From NCBI RefSeq assembly GCF_014204495.1, contig NZ_JACHLN010000003.1, positions 62,001 through 126,000 of the forward strand: a stretch of DNA of 64,000 bases. The letters are read 5' to 3'. The DNA is from Sphingomonas kyeonggiensis (lineage in GTDB: Bacteria; Pseudomonadota; Alphaproteobacteria; Sphingomonadales; Sphingomonadaceae). The notes beneath the pieces are model-generated. The model was not told where the DNA came from. It searched no databases and was given only the letters and a program-made list of their open reading frames with translations. Positions 9,417 through 16,882 of this stretch are shown one piece after another; the first letter of the stretch is position 1, and the number at the start of each line of letters is the position of its first letter. Made by a program: the position numbers and the translations under genes.

Positions 9417-9519
9417 GGTTCTGGGACCCCCAATCCGTGCGGCGGGCGCCGCACCCTTTGGTGGCTGAGAGACCTGGCGGGGAAAGTTCCGCCATTCCGG
9501 AGTTAAATTTAGGCCGGAA

Positions 9520-10533
9520 CTAAATTTGGGGACGTCCCTGATTTCGACTGAGCACCACGGTGTTGCCGCTCTGCTCGATCCGCGCGCCGAACAGGCTGGC
9601 GACGGCGCGGCTGAAGCCGATCGGGTCGCTGGCGGCGAACAGCCCGGCAACGGGTTCGCGCGCCAGCGAAGGATCGCGGATCTCGATACGGACCTTGCTG
9701 TAGCGCGCGAATTCGGCGGCGGCGTCGATCAGCGCCTCCCCTTCAAAGGCGATCTTGCCTTCGCGCCAGACAAGCTCGCGCGAGACAAGGTCCGGCGCGA
9801 TCGGTTGCGGGGTGGGCAGTTGCGCGATCGGACTTTCCGACGGGAATACCAGCCGGCTGCCCTGGGGAAGCTGCAACAGCGCGGGGGCACTCGCCGCCAC
9901 CAGCGCCAGCCCGCCCTGATCGGCGAGGATGTCGACCGGCTTGCCGTCGAGCTTGCGCACGCGGAAGGTGCCGCGCGTGGCACGAACCCTTTTGCCGGGC
10001 AGCTCGACGAAGAAGGGCCGGCTCGGGTCGGCGAGGACCGTGAAGAAGGCTTCGCCGTAAAGCAGCTCGACGCTGCGTTCCCGGGCGCCGTAATGCACCT
10101 TCACGCTGGTCTGCGTGTTGAGCATCATCGTCGATCCGTCCTCGAGCGTGACGAGGCGGACCTCCCCCAATCCGGTGGTGATCGCGGCGGCAGGCAGGCT
10201 GATCCCCAGTGCCACGACCGACGCCGCTATCGCGCCTCCCGTGCCGATCATCGCGAGCATCGATCGCCGGGTGACACGCCGGGTACGCGGCTGCGGTGCG
10301 GGTTCGGGCACGGCAAACTGCTTGGGGTCGAACTGCGGGCCCAATGCCCGGGCGGACTCGCTCAGCATGCCCAGGGCATTGGCGCGCAGCATCGCGCCGC
10401 GCCGGCGGGGATCGCCCGCCAGCCAGTCGTTCAGTGCCTGTGATTCCGCTTCCGATAGCCCCCGATCGAGCCTGGCGATCCAGTCGGCGGCTTGCTCGTC
10501 AATGGATCGACTGGTTTCTCGCTCGATCGTCAA
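9520..10533 (-). CDS. FecR-type anti-sigma factor
   Basis: About 337 residues. The N-terminal DUF4880 segment (IDEQAADWIARLDRG, ALNDWLAGDPRRRGAM) should bind the sigma factor in the cytoplasm. A single membrane helix (about SMLAMIGTGGAIAASVVALG) follows, then the periplasmic FecR domain (VTLEDGSTMMLNTQTSVKV, GEAFFTVLADPSRPFFVEL) and a C-terminal STN-contacting region. I chose the TTG at 10533 because a good Shine-Dalgarno (GGAGAG, 7 bases away) precedes it; a longer frame reaches an ATG at 10596. With the TTG start the gene overlaps the end of the sigma factor gene by 35 bp, consistent with coupled translation of the pair. It transmits ligand binding by the downstream receptor to the sigma factor. 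Confidence 0.88.
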   Translation of the reverse strand: MTIERETSRSIDEQAADWIARLDRGLSEAESQALNDWLAGDPRRRGAMLRANALGMLSESARALGPQFDPKQFAVPEPAPQPRTRRVTRRSMLAMIGTGGAIAASVVALGISLPAAAITTGLGEVRLVTLEDGSTMMLNTQTSVKVHYGARERSVELLYGEAFFTVLADPSRPFFVELPGKRVRATRGTFRVRKLDGKPVDILADQGGLALVAASAPALLQLPQGSRLVFPSESPIAQLPTPQPIAPDLVSRELVWREGKIAFEGEALIDAAAEFARYSKVRIEIRDPSLAREPVAGLFAASDPIGFSRAVASLFGARIEQSGNTVVLSRNQGRPQI

Positions 10534-11101
10534 AAGCGCTACTCTCCATTTCCCTTTCCCTAGAGGCTTTTGCCAGAGCTTTTCCGCCATGGCCAAACCA
10601 ATCGATCAGGAAACGAAGCCCGCGCGAGATATGCTTCTCGACCGTATTCTCCGAAATCGCCATGCGCGCGGCGATCTCGCGCTGCGACAGTCCGTCCACC
10701 CGGCGCAGCATGAAGGCCTGCTGCGTCTTCGCCGGCATTGCCCCGATCGCCTGGGCCAGTCGCCCCAGTTCGTCGCGATCGATCGAAACCTGTTCGGGAG
10801 ACGGGCGATCGTCCGCCATGTCCAGCTCGCCCAGATCCTCCACGGTGTGGATCGACACGACCCGGGCGCGGCGGACATGGCGGGTGATCACCGAACGGGC
10901 GACCTGGAACAGATAGGCGCGCGGATTGCGGATGCCGTCGATCCCGTCGAGATCAGCCAGGATCGCATAGGATTCCTGGATGATGTCGTCGACATCGAGG
11001 CCGATCGGCTGGCGCCGGGCAAGCCAGCTGCGCAGCGCCGGTTCATGCGGCAGGATGTTGCGCAGGAACCATCGCGTCCGTTCGCGGTCAATCGCGTGCA
11101 T
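10499..11101 (-). CDS. FecI-like ECF sigma factor
   Basis: About 200 residues. Region 2 is seen as DVDDIIQESYAILADLDGID with the core-binding and -10 recognising helix NPRAYLFQVARSVITRHVRRA. Region 4 is AKTQQAFMLRRVDGLSQREIAARM followed by SENTVEKHISRGLRFL, a helix-turn-helix for the -35 element. The ATG at 11101 is preceded by AGGGA at good distance, while the longer frame upstream has no sigma-like content. The gene sits directly before fecR and the STN-receptor, the standard order for cell-surface signalling. It should redirect RNA polymerase to the receptor operon when FecR is relieved. Confidence 0.9.
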   Translation of the reverse strand: MHAIDRERTRWFLRNILPHEPALRSWLARRQPIGLDVDDIIQESYAILADLDGIDGIRNPRAYLFQVARSVITRHVRRARVVSIHTVEDLGELDMADDRPSPEQVSIDRDELGRLAQAIGAMPAKTQQAFMLRRVDGLSQREIAARMAISENTVEKHISRGLRFLIDWFGHGGKALAKASREREMESSAFDDRARNQSIH

Positions 11102-11195
11102 CGGCCATCCCTGCAGGGTGCAACTCGATCCCGCCGGGCGGCGAGTCGGCATTCCGTTAGGCGGCGAATGTGACAGTCTGAGTTTGGAGCGCTGC

Positions 11196-14100
11196 TCAAT
11201 CGAGCTCGGCGAATATCCCCCGGAGCTGGTCCAGGTCGACCGGCTTGGACAGGACGAAATCGACATGGGCGGGCGCCTGGTCGTCCGTCGCCATCCGGCG
11301 CCCCCATCCCGTCAGCAGGATAACCGGGGTTTTGGGGAATATCGCCTTGGCCGTCCGCGCGACCTGGTTGCCGTCGACATGCGGCATGCCCAGGTCGGTG
11401 ATGATGACATCAAAACCTTCGCCCTTCCCCGATGCGTGCTGCATGGCATCGATCCCAGCCTGACCGCCTCCCGCGGCGGTGACGCCATGCCCGCTCAATT
11501 CGAGCACCACCGCCGTCGATGACAGGACGGCGGGATCGTCATCGACCAGCAGCAGGCGCAGCGGGCCGCTCTCGCGCCTGGGCGCCTCCATCGCTGCGCC
11601 CGCCGGATCCGCGTCGACCGCGGCGAAGTCCAGATGCACGCGCGTGCCGTCGCCAGGCGCGCTGTCGATGCCCAGCCGGGCGTCATGGCGCTGCGCGGCA
11701 CCCTGGACCATCGCCAGGCCAAGGCCAGTGCCGCGCTCGCCCTTGGTGGTGAAGAAGGGCTCCAGGCAGCGCAGCCTTGTGTCCTCGTCCATGCCCGCAC
11801 CGGTATCGCCGATCTCGAACTTCACCCGAGATCCGCCGCCGGGAATGCGGACATGCTCGGTCCGCACGCTGAGCGTGCCGCCATCCGGCATCGCGTCCAC
11901 GGCGTTGAAGATCAGGTTGGTCGCCACCTCGCGAAGCTCGGAGGCATTGCCCATCACGTTCGGCAGGGCCTGTTCGAGCCGCGTATCCACCGTGATCACG
12001 ACGCCCCGCTGCTGCAGCATGTCACTCCACCGCGCGCGGGTCAGCTCCACCACCTGCGGCACCAGCGCGTTCAGATCGACCGGCACGAGCTCGGACTTGC
12101 CGTCCTCCGGACGATAGAAATCGCGCATCCGCGCAACCGTGGCCGCGATGTCCTTCACCACCTGGCCGACGACCTCGAGATAATCGTCGACCTCCTTCCC
12201 CAGATCGCGCCTGCGTTCCCGCAGCGACTGGGTGTAGATCGCCACGGGCGAGATGGCGTTGTTGATGTCATGCGCGATGCCGCTCGCCATCTGCCCGATC
12301 GCGCGCAGCCGCTCCTGCTGCAGCACCGCCTGCTGGGTCTGGCGAAGCTCGTCATAGGCACGCTGCAGATCCTCGCGAAGCCGCGTCTGGTGCGCCGCCA
12401 GCCCGACATGCTCGCCCAGCTGCCGCAGGAACTCGCAATCGGTGCTGAGAAAGGCATTGGGCTGGCGCCGTGCCACGACCAGCAGGCCCGTCACCCGGCC
12501 TTCGGACAGCAGCGGCGACAGCACCAGCGATCGCAGCCCCGCCTCGGCCAGTCTTCGCGGAAACGGGAAGGTCGCGTGGGCGATGTCCGGCTCATGGACG
12601 AGGTCGCCGGCGATGCAATGCGACAGGCCGTTGCCGTCGATCGCGATCCGCGCGCCGGCACCGATCCCCATTATTTCGGCCAGCGCGGCGCTGCCCGTTC
12701 CGACATGCGCCACGCTGACGGCATCGTCGTCGGGCGCATACAGGCAGGCACAGGCGAAATCGGCCGGCAACCGGTCCTCCAGCGCGCTGATCGCGACCTG
12801 GTGGATGCTCGACACGTCCTGCCGCTGGCCGATCGCACGGGTGATCTGCTCGAGCAGATGCAGGCGCTCGTTGCTCTCGCGCAGGCGCGTGGTGCGCTCG
12901 GCGATCCGGGCATCGAGCACCCGGTTGACCCGCTGCTCCACTTCGAGGCGCTGCTCGGTGGCCTGGAGCTCCGCGCGACTGCGCTCCGAAGCCAGGGCGG
13001 CGTGAAGATCGCGCTCGCGCGTGGCAGCCTCGCTGCGCTGCCGGCCAAGCCGGACCGCGCCATCGACCCGCGCGCGCAGTTCACGCGCGCCGAAGGGCTT
13101 GACCAGATAATCGTCCGCCCCAGCCTCGAGTCCCTCCTCCTTCGCCTCGGGTCCCGCGCGCGCGGACAGCAGGATGACAAGAAGATGCGCGAGGCCGGGA
13201 TCCGCGCGCACCGCCGCCAGCAGTTCGAAGCCGTTCATCACCGGCATCATCACGTCGCTGAGGATCAGGTCAGGTGCCGGGACTCGCCGCGCCGCCGCAA
13301 GGGCTTCCTCGCCATTCGCCACGGCCTCGACGACATAGCCCCCCGCCTCGAGGATCTGGCGGACATAGGCACGCATGTCGGCATTGTCGTCGGCCAGGAT
13401 GATCCGCGGCTGGCCTTCGACCAGTTCGTCGGCCGGATCGGATCGATCGCCCGGCGCCGGCGGCGCGTCGCCTTCGGGCAGCCAACGCAGCGCTTCCTCG
13501 ACGAACGCGCTCGAACGCCCCGCATCCGCCGCGCCAAGCGAAGCATCGACCAGATTCTCCGCCGGGAGATGCTCGCTGCCTGCGGGCAACGCCACCCGGA
13601 AGGCCGTGCCGACATTCTCGGCGCTTTCCGCCACTATCGAACCGCCATGCAGCGCGACCAGTTCCTGAACCAGCGAGAGCCCGATGCCGGTGCCTTCGTG
13701 CGTGCGCCCGCGCTGGCCTTCGATGCGGTGAAAGCGCTCGAATACCCGCGGCAATTCCGTCGCGCTTATCCCCACGCCGGTATCGCGCACCACCAGTTCG
13801 GCACCGGCCTCCGTCTCGCGCAGCGAAACGCTGATCCCACCCTGCAGCGTGAACTTGAAGGCATTGGAGATCAGATTGAGGACGATCTTCTCCCACATGT
13901 CGCGGTCGACATGGATCGGCCGGGATAGCGGCGGGCAATCGACCGAGAGCGTCAGGCCCGCACGCTCGCAGGCGGAGCGGAAGTTCGACGCCAGATTGGC
14001 GGTGAGCCCGGACAGGTCGACCGGCTCGAACCGCGCCTGCATGCGCCCGGCCTCGATCCGGGCAAAGTCGAGCAGGGCATTGACCAGCTTGAGCAGGCGC

Positions 14101-15293
14101 AATGCGTTGCGATGCGCGACGTCGAGGCGTTCGCGCTGCGCCGCCGGGAGATCCCCCGCTTCGAGCGCGTCCTCGATCGGCCCCAGCATCAGCGTCAGCG
14201 GGGTGCGGAACTCGTGGCTGACATTCGAGAAGAACAGGGTCTTGGCGCGATCTATCGCCGCGAGCGCCTCGGTGCGCCGCCGTTCATCCTCGCGCGCGCG
14301 CACCGCTGCCAGCGCGGCCGCCAGCGCGGCGCCCAGCAGTTCGTAGAAACCGCGATAGACATCATCGAGCGGCAATCGCGGCGACGCCCCGGCGATCACG
14401 ATCGCCGGAGGAAGCGCCGCACCGGCAACCCTGATGGGAAGGACGAACGCGTTTCCGGGCGGCTCGTCATAGGGGCCGCAGGCGATGCCGCGGAGCTGCG
14501 TCGATACGCCGCCCAGTTCGACGATGGCGCCCTGCCCCGCGGCATCGCCGATCGGCCAGGGCATGGCGGCATCGACCGCGATGACGGCGGGGCTGGCAAC
14601 GGTATCCGCCGCAATGCCGTGATGCGCGCGCAGCCGGTAGCACGCGCCGTCCTCGTCGAGCGCATAGAAGAGCAGGAACGGCAGGTCATATTCGAACGGC
14701 GCCAGCGTCTCGACCGCCAGCTCCGCCAGGCCGTCGATGGTCTCGGCGCCGGCCAGGCTGGCGTTGAGGTCCCGCAGCGCGCGGGTGCGCCGCTCGGCAA
14801 GCATCGTCGCGGTGGTTTCGGTGACGGGATGGAACAGCCCGCCGATCCCCCCGCTCTCGTCGCGGATCGGCGAGAGCGAGAAGGTGAAGAACGTCTCTTC
14901 CAGATAGCCGTTGCGCGTCAGGTACATGCGCTGGTTCTCGAGGAAGGACGTGTCCCCCGCCCGCGCATTTTCGAAGGGTTCGCCGATCGCGGGCCAGGCG
15001 CTCTCCCAGGTCACGTTATAGCCCTGCCCGAGCGCCACGGGATGCGCATCGCCGCATACGATGCGATAGCCGTCATTGTAGATCTGGGTGTGTTTCGCGC
15101 CCCAGATGATGTTGATCGGGAAATTGGAAGCCAGGCACAGGCTCACCGTGGTGCGCAAGCTTTGTGGCCAATGCCCGATCGGGCCGAGCGGCGTCTGCGA
15201 CCAGTCCTTCGACCGTATCAGCCTGGCCATCTCGCTGTCGCCGACAAGAAAGTCGGCATCCGCGGCCACTTTAGGCGCGTCCAGTCCAGTCAC
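11196..15293 (-). CDS. large hybrid sensor histidine kinase with two kinase cores and two receiver domains
   Basis: This 1365-residue cytosolic protein has a PAS-like sensor (about 20-165, DWSQTPLGPIGHWPQSL), a GAF domain (about 175-335), a first kinase core with H-box NVSHEFRTPLTLML and HATPase (about 350-580), a receiver with DLILSDVMMPVMNG (about 635-755), a coiled coil and second GAF (about 800-960), a second kinase core with ASGIAHDINNAISP and FFTTKGERGTGLGLAM (about 985-1215), and a C-terminal receiver with DVIITDLGMPHVDG (about 1240-1360). The start is a GTG at 15293; an ATG 21 codons later is possible. It lies 94 bp before the sigma factor gene on the same strand and may share its regulation. 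No membrane helix or export signal is visible. The duplicated core in one chain is uncommon. Confidence 0.92.
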   Translation of the reverse strand: MTGLDAPKVAADADFLVGDSEMARLIRSKDWSQTPLGPIGHWPQSLRTTVSLCLASNFPINIIWGAKHTQIYNDGYRIVCGDAHPVALGQGYNVTWESAWPAIGEPFENARAGDTSFLENQRMYLTRNGYLEETFFTFSLSPIRDESGGIGGLFHPVTETTATMLAERRTRALRDLNASLAGAETIDGLAELAVETLAPFEYDLPFLLFYALDEDGACYRLRAHHGIAADTVASPAVIAVDAAMPWPIGDAAGQGAIVELGGVSTQLRGIACGPYDEPPGNAFVLPIRVAGAALPPAIVIAGASPRLPLDDVYRGFYELLGAALAAALAAVRAREDERRRTEALAAIDRAKTLFFSNVSHEFRTPLTLMLGPIEDALEAGDLPAAQRERLDVAHRNALRLLKLVNALLDFARIEAGRMQARFEPVDLSGLTANLASNFRSACERAGLTLSVDCPPLSRPIHVDRDMWEKIVLNLISNAFKFTLQGGISVSLRETEAGAELVVRDTGVGISATELPRVFERFHRIEGQRGRTHEGTGIGLSLVQELVALHGGSIVAESAENVGTAFRVALPAGSEHLPAENLVDASLGAADAGRSSAFVEEALRWLPEGDAPPAPGDRSDPADELVEGQPRIILADDNADMRAYVRQILEAGGYVVEAVANGEEALAAARRVPAPDLILSDVMMPVMNGFELLAAVRADPGLAHLLVILLSARAGPEAKEEGLEAGADDYLVKPFGARELRARVDGAVRLGRQRSEAATRERDLHAALASERSRAELQATEQRLEVEQRVNRVLDARIAERTTRLRESNERLHLLEQITRAIGQRQDVSSIHQVAISALEDRLPADFACACLYAPDDDAVSVAHVGTGSAALAEIMGIGAGARIAIDGNGLSHCIAGDLVHEPDIAHATFPFPRRLAEAGLRSLVLSPLLSEGRVTGLLVVARRQPNAFLSTDCEFLRQLGEHVGLAAHQTRLREDLQRAYDELRQTQQAVLQQERLRAIGQMASGIAHDINNAISPVAIYTQSLRERRRDLGKEVDDYLEVVGQVVKDIAATVARMRDFYRPEDGKSELVPVDLNALVPQVVELTRARWSDMLQQRGVVITVDTRLEQALPNVMGNASELREVATNLIFNAVDAMPDGGTLSVRTEHVRIPGGGSRVKFEIGDTGAGMDEDTRLRCLEPFFTTKGERGTGLGLAMVQGAAQRHDARLGIDSAPGDGTRVHLDFAAVDADPAGAAMEAPRRESGPLRLLLVDDDPAVLSSTAVVLELSGHGVTAAGGGQAGIDAMQHASGKGEGFDVIITDLGMPHVDGNQVARTAKAIFPKTPVILLTGWGRRMATDDQAPAHVDFVLSKPVDLDQLRGIFAELD

Positions 15294-15614
15294 AAAGCAC
15301 CAGACGACGAAAGAGCAGATACGGACACATCTTCCCTCGAACAGATCTTAACCTAGATCATACAGGGAAATACTTTGCAACCCACCCGCATCACTTCCAC
15401 GGGATAGCTTAGGTATATTTCCTGATGTCAAATTTCCCCAAGCATTGCGGGCCGGACGAACGCATTCGCCTGCCTGCAGTGCACGCCGTTATCTTGCGAA
15501 TGCCCCGCCCCTTCGCCAAAACGAGGCACTCGCGAGCAGGTTCTTCCGCAATCCGGCTCGCATGTTGCGCTTGAACGGTTGATGCCTGTCGATTCCACGC
15601 CATAGTGGGCGGCA
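15294..15614. other. divergent intergenic region between hybrid kinase and LacI gene
   Basis: 321 bp without a convincing gene. Bases 15345-15430 are relatively AT-rich and probably hold the divergent promoters. I saw no clear palindromic operator or RNA structure. A short minus-strand open frame here has no domain pattern and was not called. Confidence 0.5.
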
Positions 15615-16655
15615 ATGACGAAGAAATCGGCAAGCAAGAACGAACAGCGCCCCAAGCCTGGCGCCCGCCTGACGATGCAGGACATCGCGCGGCTGGCGCA
15701 GGTCTCCACGCCCACCGTCTCGCGCGTGCTGAACGGCAGCCCGCTGGTTACCGAGGAGACCCGCGAGCGGGTGATGGCGGTGGCGCAGGCGCATGGCTAT
15801 GCGGTCAACCGCAACGCCGCCAAGCTGCGCCACACCCGCACCAACACCGTGGCGGTGATGCTCGATTTCGGTTCGCACCGGCACGGCGCGATCGGCGATC
15901 CCTTCATCTTCGAGCTGCTCGCCGGGGTGTCCGAGGCGCTGTCGATCCGCAACCAGGACCTGCTGCTCTCCCCGCCTGGCCTGGAGGACGTCCGCGCCTT
16001 TCGCGATTTCTACCAGGCACGCGGCGCTGACGGGTTCATCGTGCTCGGCCAGGGCACGCGGGACGCGATGCTGCGCGAGCTGGGCCGCACCGATGTGCCG
16101 CTGGTCGTCTGGGGGGCGGTCGCCCCCGATGCCGGCTATTGCGCGATCGGCAGCGACAATTTCCTGGGCGGCGAGCTGGCCGGGCGGCACTTCCTCGACA
16201 GGCAGCGCAAGCGCTGGTTGTTCGTCGGCGACATCCGCCACGAAGAGCTGCGCCTGCGCTATGAGGGGCTCTGTGCGATGGCGAACGAGCAGGGCGACGT
16301 CACCGTCGATTTCCTGCCGATCGCTTCGATGGCCTTCCACGCCACCGCCGATACGGTGACTGCCTATCTCGCCGCGGGCCGCCTGCCCGATGCGGTGTTC
16401 GCCTTTTCGGACACCGCCGCGATGGCGGTGATCGGCGCGTTCAAGGAACGCGGCCTCGCCGCCCCCACCGATTATTCGCTGGTCGGCTACAACAACATCC
16501 CGCCCGCGGCGCATTTCAGCCCGGCAATCACCACGATCAACCAGAAGACCGACGTGGCCGGCGCGCTGCTCGTCGAGAAGCTGATGCAGCAGGTCGATGG
16601 CGGCCGCGCGCGCTCGACCACCCTGCCTACCGAGATCGTGGTTCGGGATACCTGA
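15615..16655 (+). CDS. LacI-family transcriptional repressor
   Basis: A 346-residue regulator with the N-terminal LacI helix-turn-helix MQDIARLAQVSTPTVSRVLNGSP (about residues 21-43), the hinge helix region NAAKLRHTRT, and a periplasmic-binding-protein-like sugar domain ending in the usual TTINQKTDVAGALLVEKLMQQ. It should bind a 14-18 bp palindrome and release it when a sugar is bound. It lies before the GH65 gene, and two palindromes with a GAAAACGATWTCA core at 16827 and 23511 are good candidate operators, linking GH65/pgmB and the TonB receptor/GH3 region in one regulon. The inducer is probably a glucose-containing oligosaccharide, by context only. Confidence 0.92.
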   Translation: MTKKSASKNEQRPKPGARLTMQDIARLAQVSTPTVSRVLNGSPLVTEETRERVMAVAQAHGYAVNRNAAKLRHTRTNTVAVMLDFGSHRHGAIGDPFIFELLAGVSEALSIRNQDLLLSPPGLEDVRAFRDFYQARGADGFIVLGQGTRDAMLRELGRTDVPLVVWGAVAPDAGYCAIGSDNFLGGELAGRHFLDRQRKRWLFVGDIRHEELRLRYEGLCAMANEQGDVTVDFLPIASMAFHATADTVTAYLAAGRLPDAVFAFSDTAAMAVIGAFKERGLAAPTDYSLVGYNNIPPAAHFSPAITTINQKTDVAGALLVEKLMQQVDGGRARSTTLPTEIVVRDT

Positions 16656-16698
16656 GCCGAGAGCGGCCCAGCTCTCCCTCGTCATCCCGCCCCATATC

Positions 16699-16780
16699 CG
16701 TCATCCCGGCGAAAGCCGGGATCTCAGGCGACGGCGCGGGACAAGAGCCGCACGAGATCCCGGCTTTCGCCGGGATGACG
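16699..16780. repeat. REP-like long palindrome, copy 1
   Basis: Two 27-bp arms (16699-16725 and 16754-16780), CGTCATCCCGGCGAAAGCC... and its complement, form a perfect inverted repeat with a 28-base spacer. Each arm also holds a smaller CCCGGC-GAAA-GCCGGG hairpin. Related copies occur at 19753, 36111 and 62321, always between genes. Probably a transcribed intergenic repeat that can act as a terminator. Confidence 0.85.
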
Positions 16781-16826
16781 ATGGAAGGGTGAAAGCAGCC
16801 GTCGCCATCGTCGTGACCCTTTATCC

Positions 16827-16844
16827 TTGAAAACGATATCAAAG
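16827..16844. promoter_or_regulatory. candidate LacI-type operator before GH65
   Basis: TTGAAAACGATATCAAAG is a near-palindrome centred on the CG step typical of LacI-family sites. It lies 39 bp before the GH65 start and closely matches the core of the site at 23511-23534. Confidence 0.5.
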
Positions 16845-16882
16845 ACCCTGTATCGCACCACTCGATAAGAGTTGGGGAGCGG

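Noticed and set aside
6132..9506. Very long plus-strand open frame (about 1124 codons) opposite the STN-receptor
   Set aside because: It is antisense to a clear receptor gene, is full of Arg/Gly/Ala/His with no domains, and such frames arise from the strong third-position GC bias of the real gene.
11634..13928. Plus-strand frame inside the hybrid kinase
   Set aside because: Antisense to continuous kinase and receiver domains; codon-bias artefact.
15409..15633. Short minus-strand frame upstream of the LacI gene
   Set aside because: No domain, no ribosome site, and it overlaps the likely LacI promoter and start.
16699..16780. Possible CRISPR or tRNA-like structure in palindromic gaps
   Set aside because: Only single long inverted repeats with no regular spacer array and no cloverleaf features; better explained as REP-like elements.
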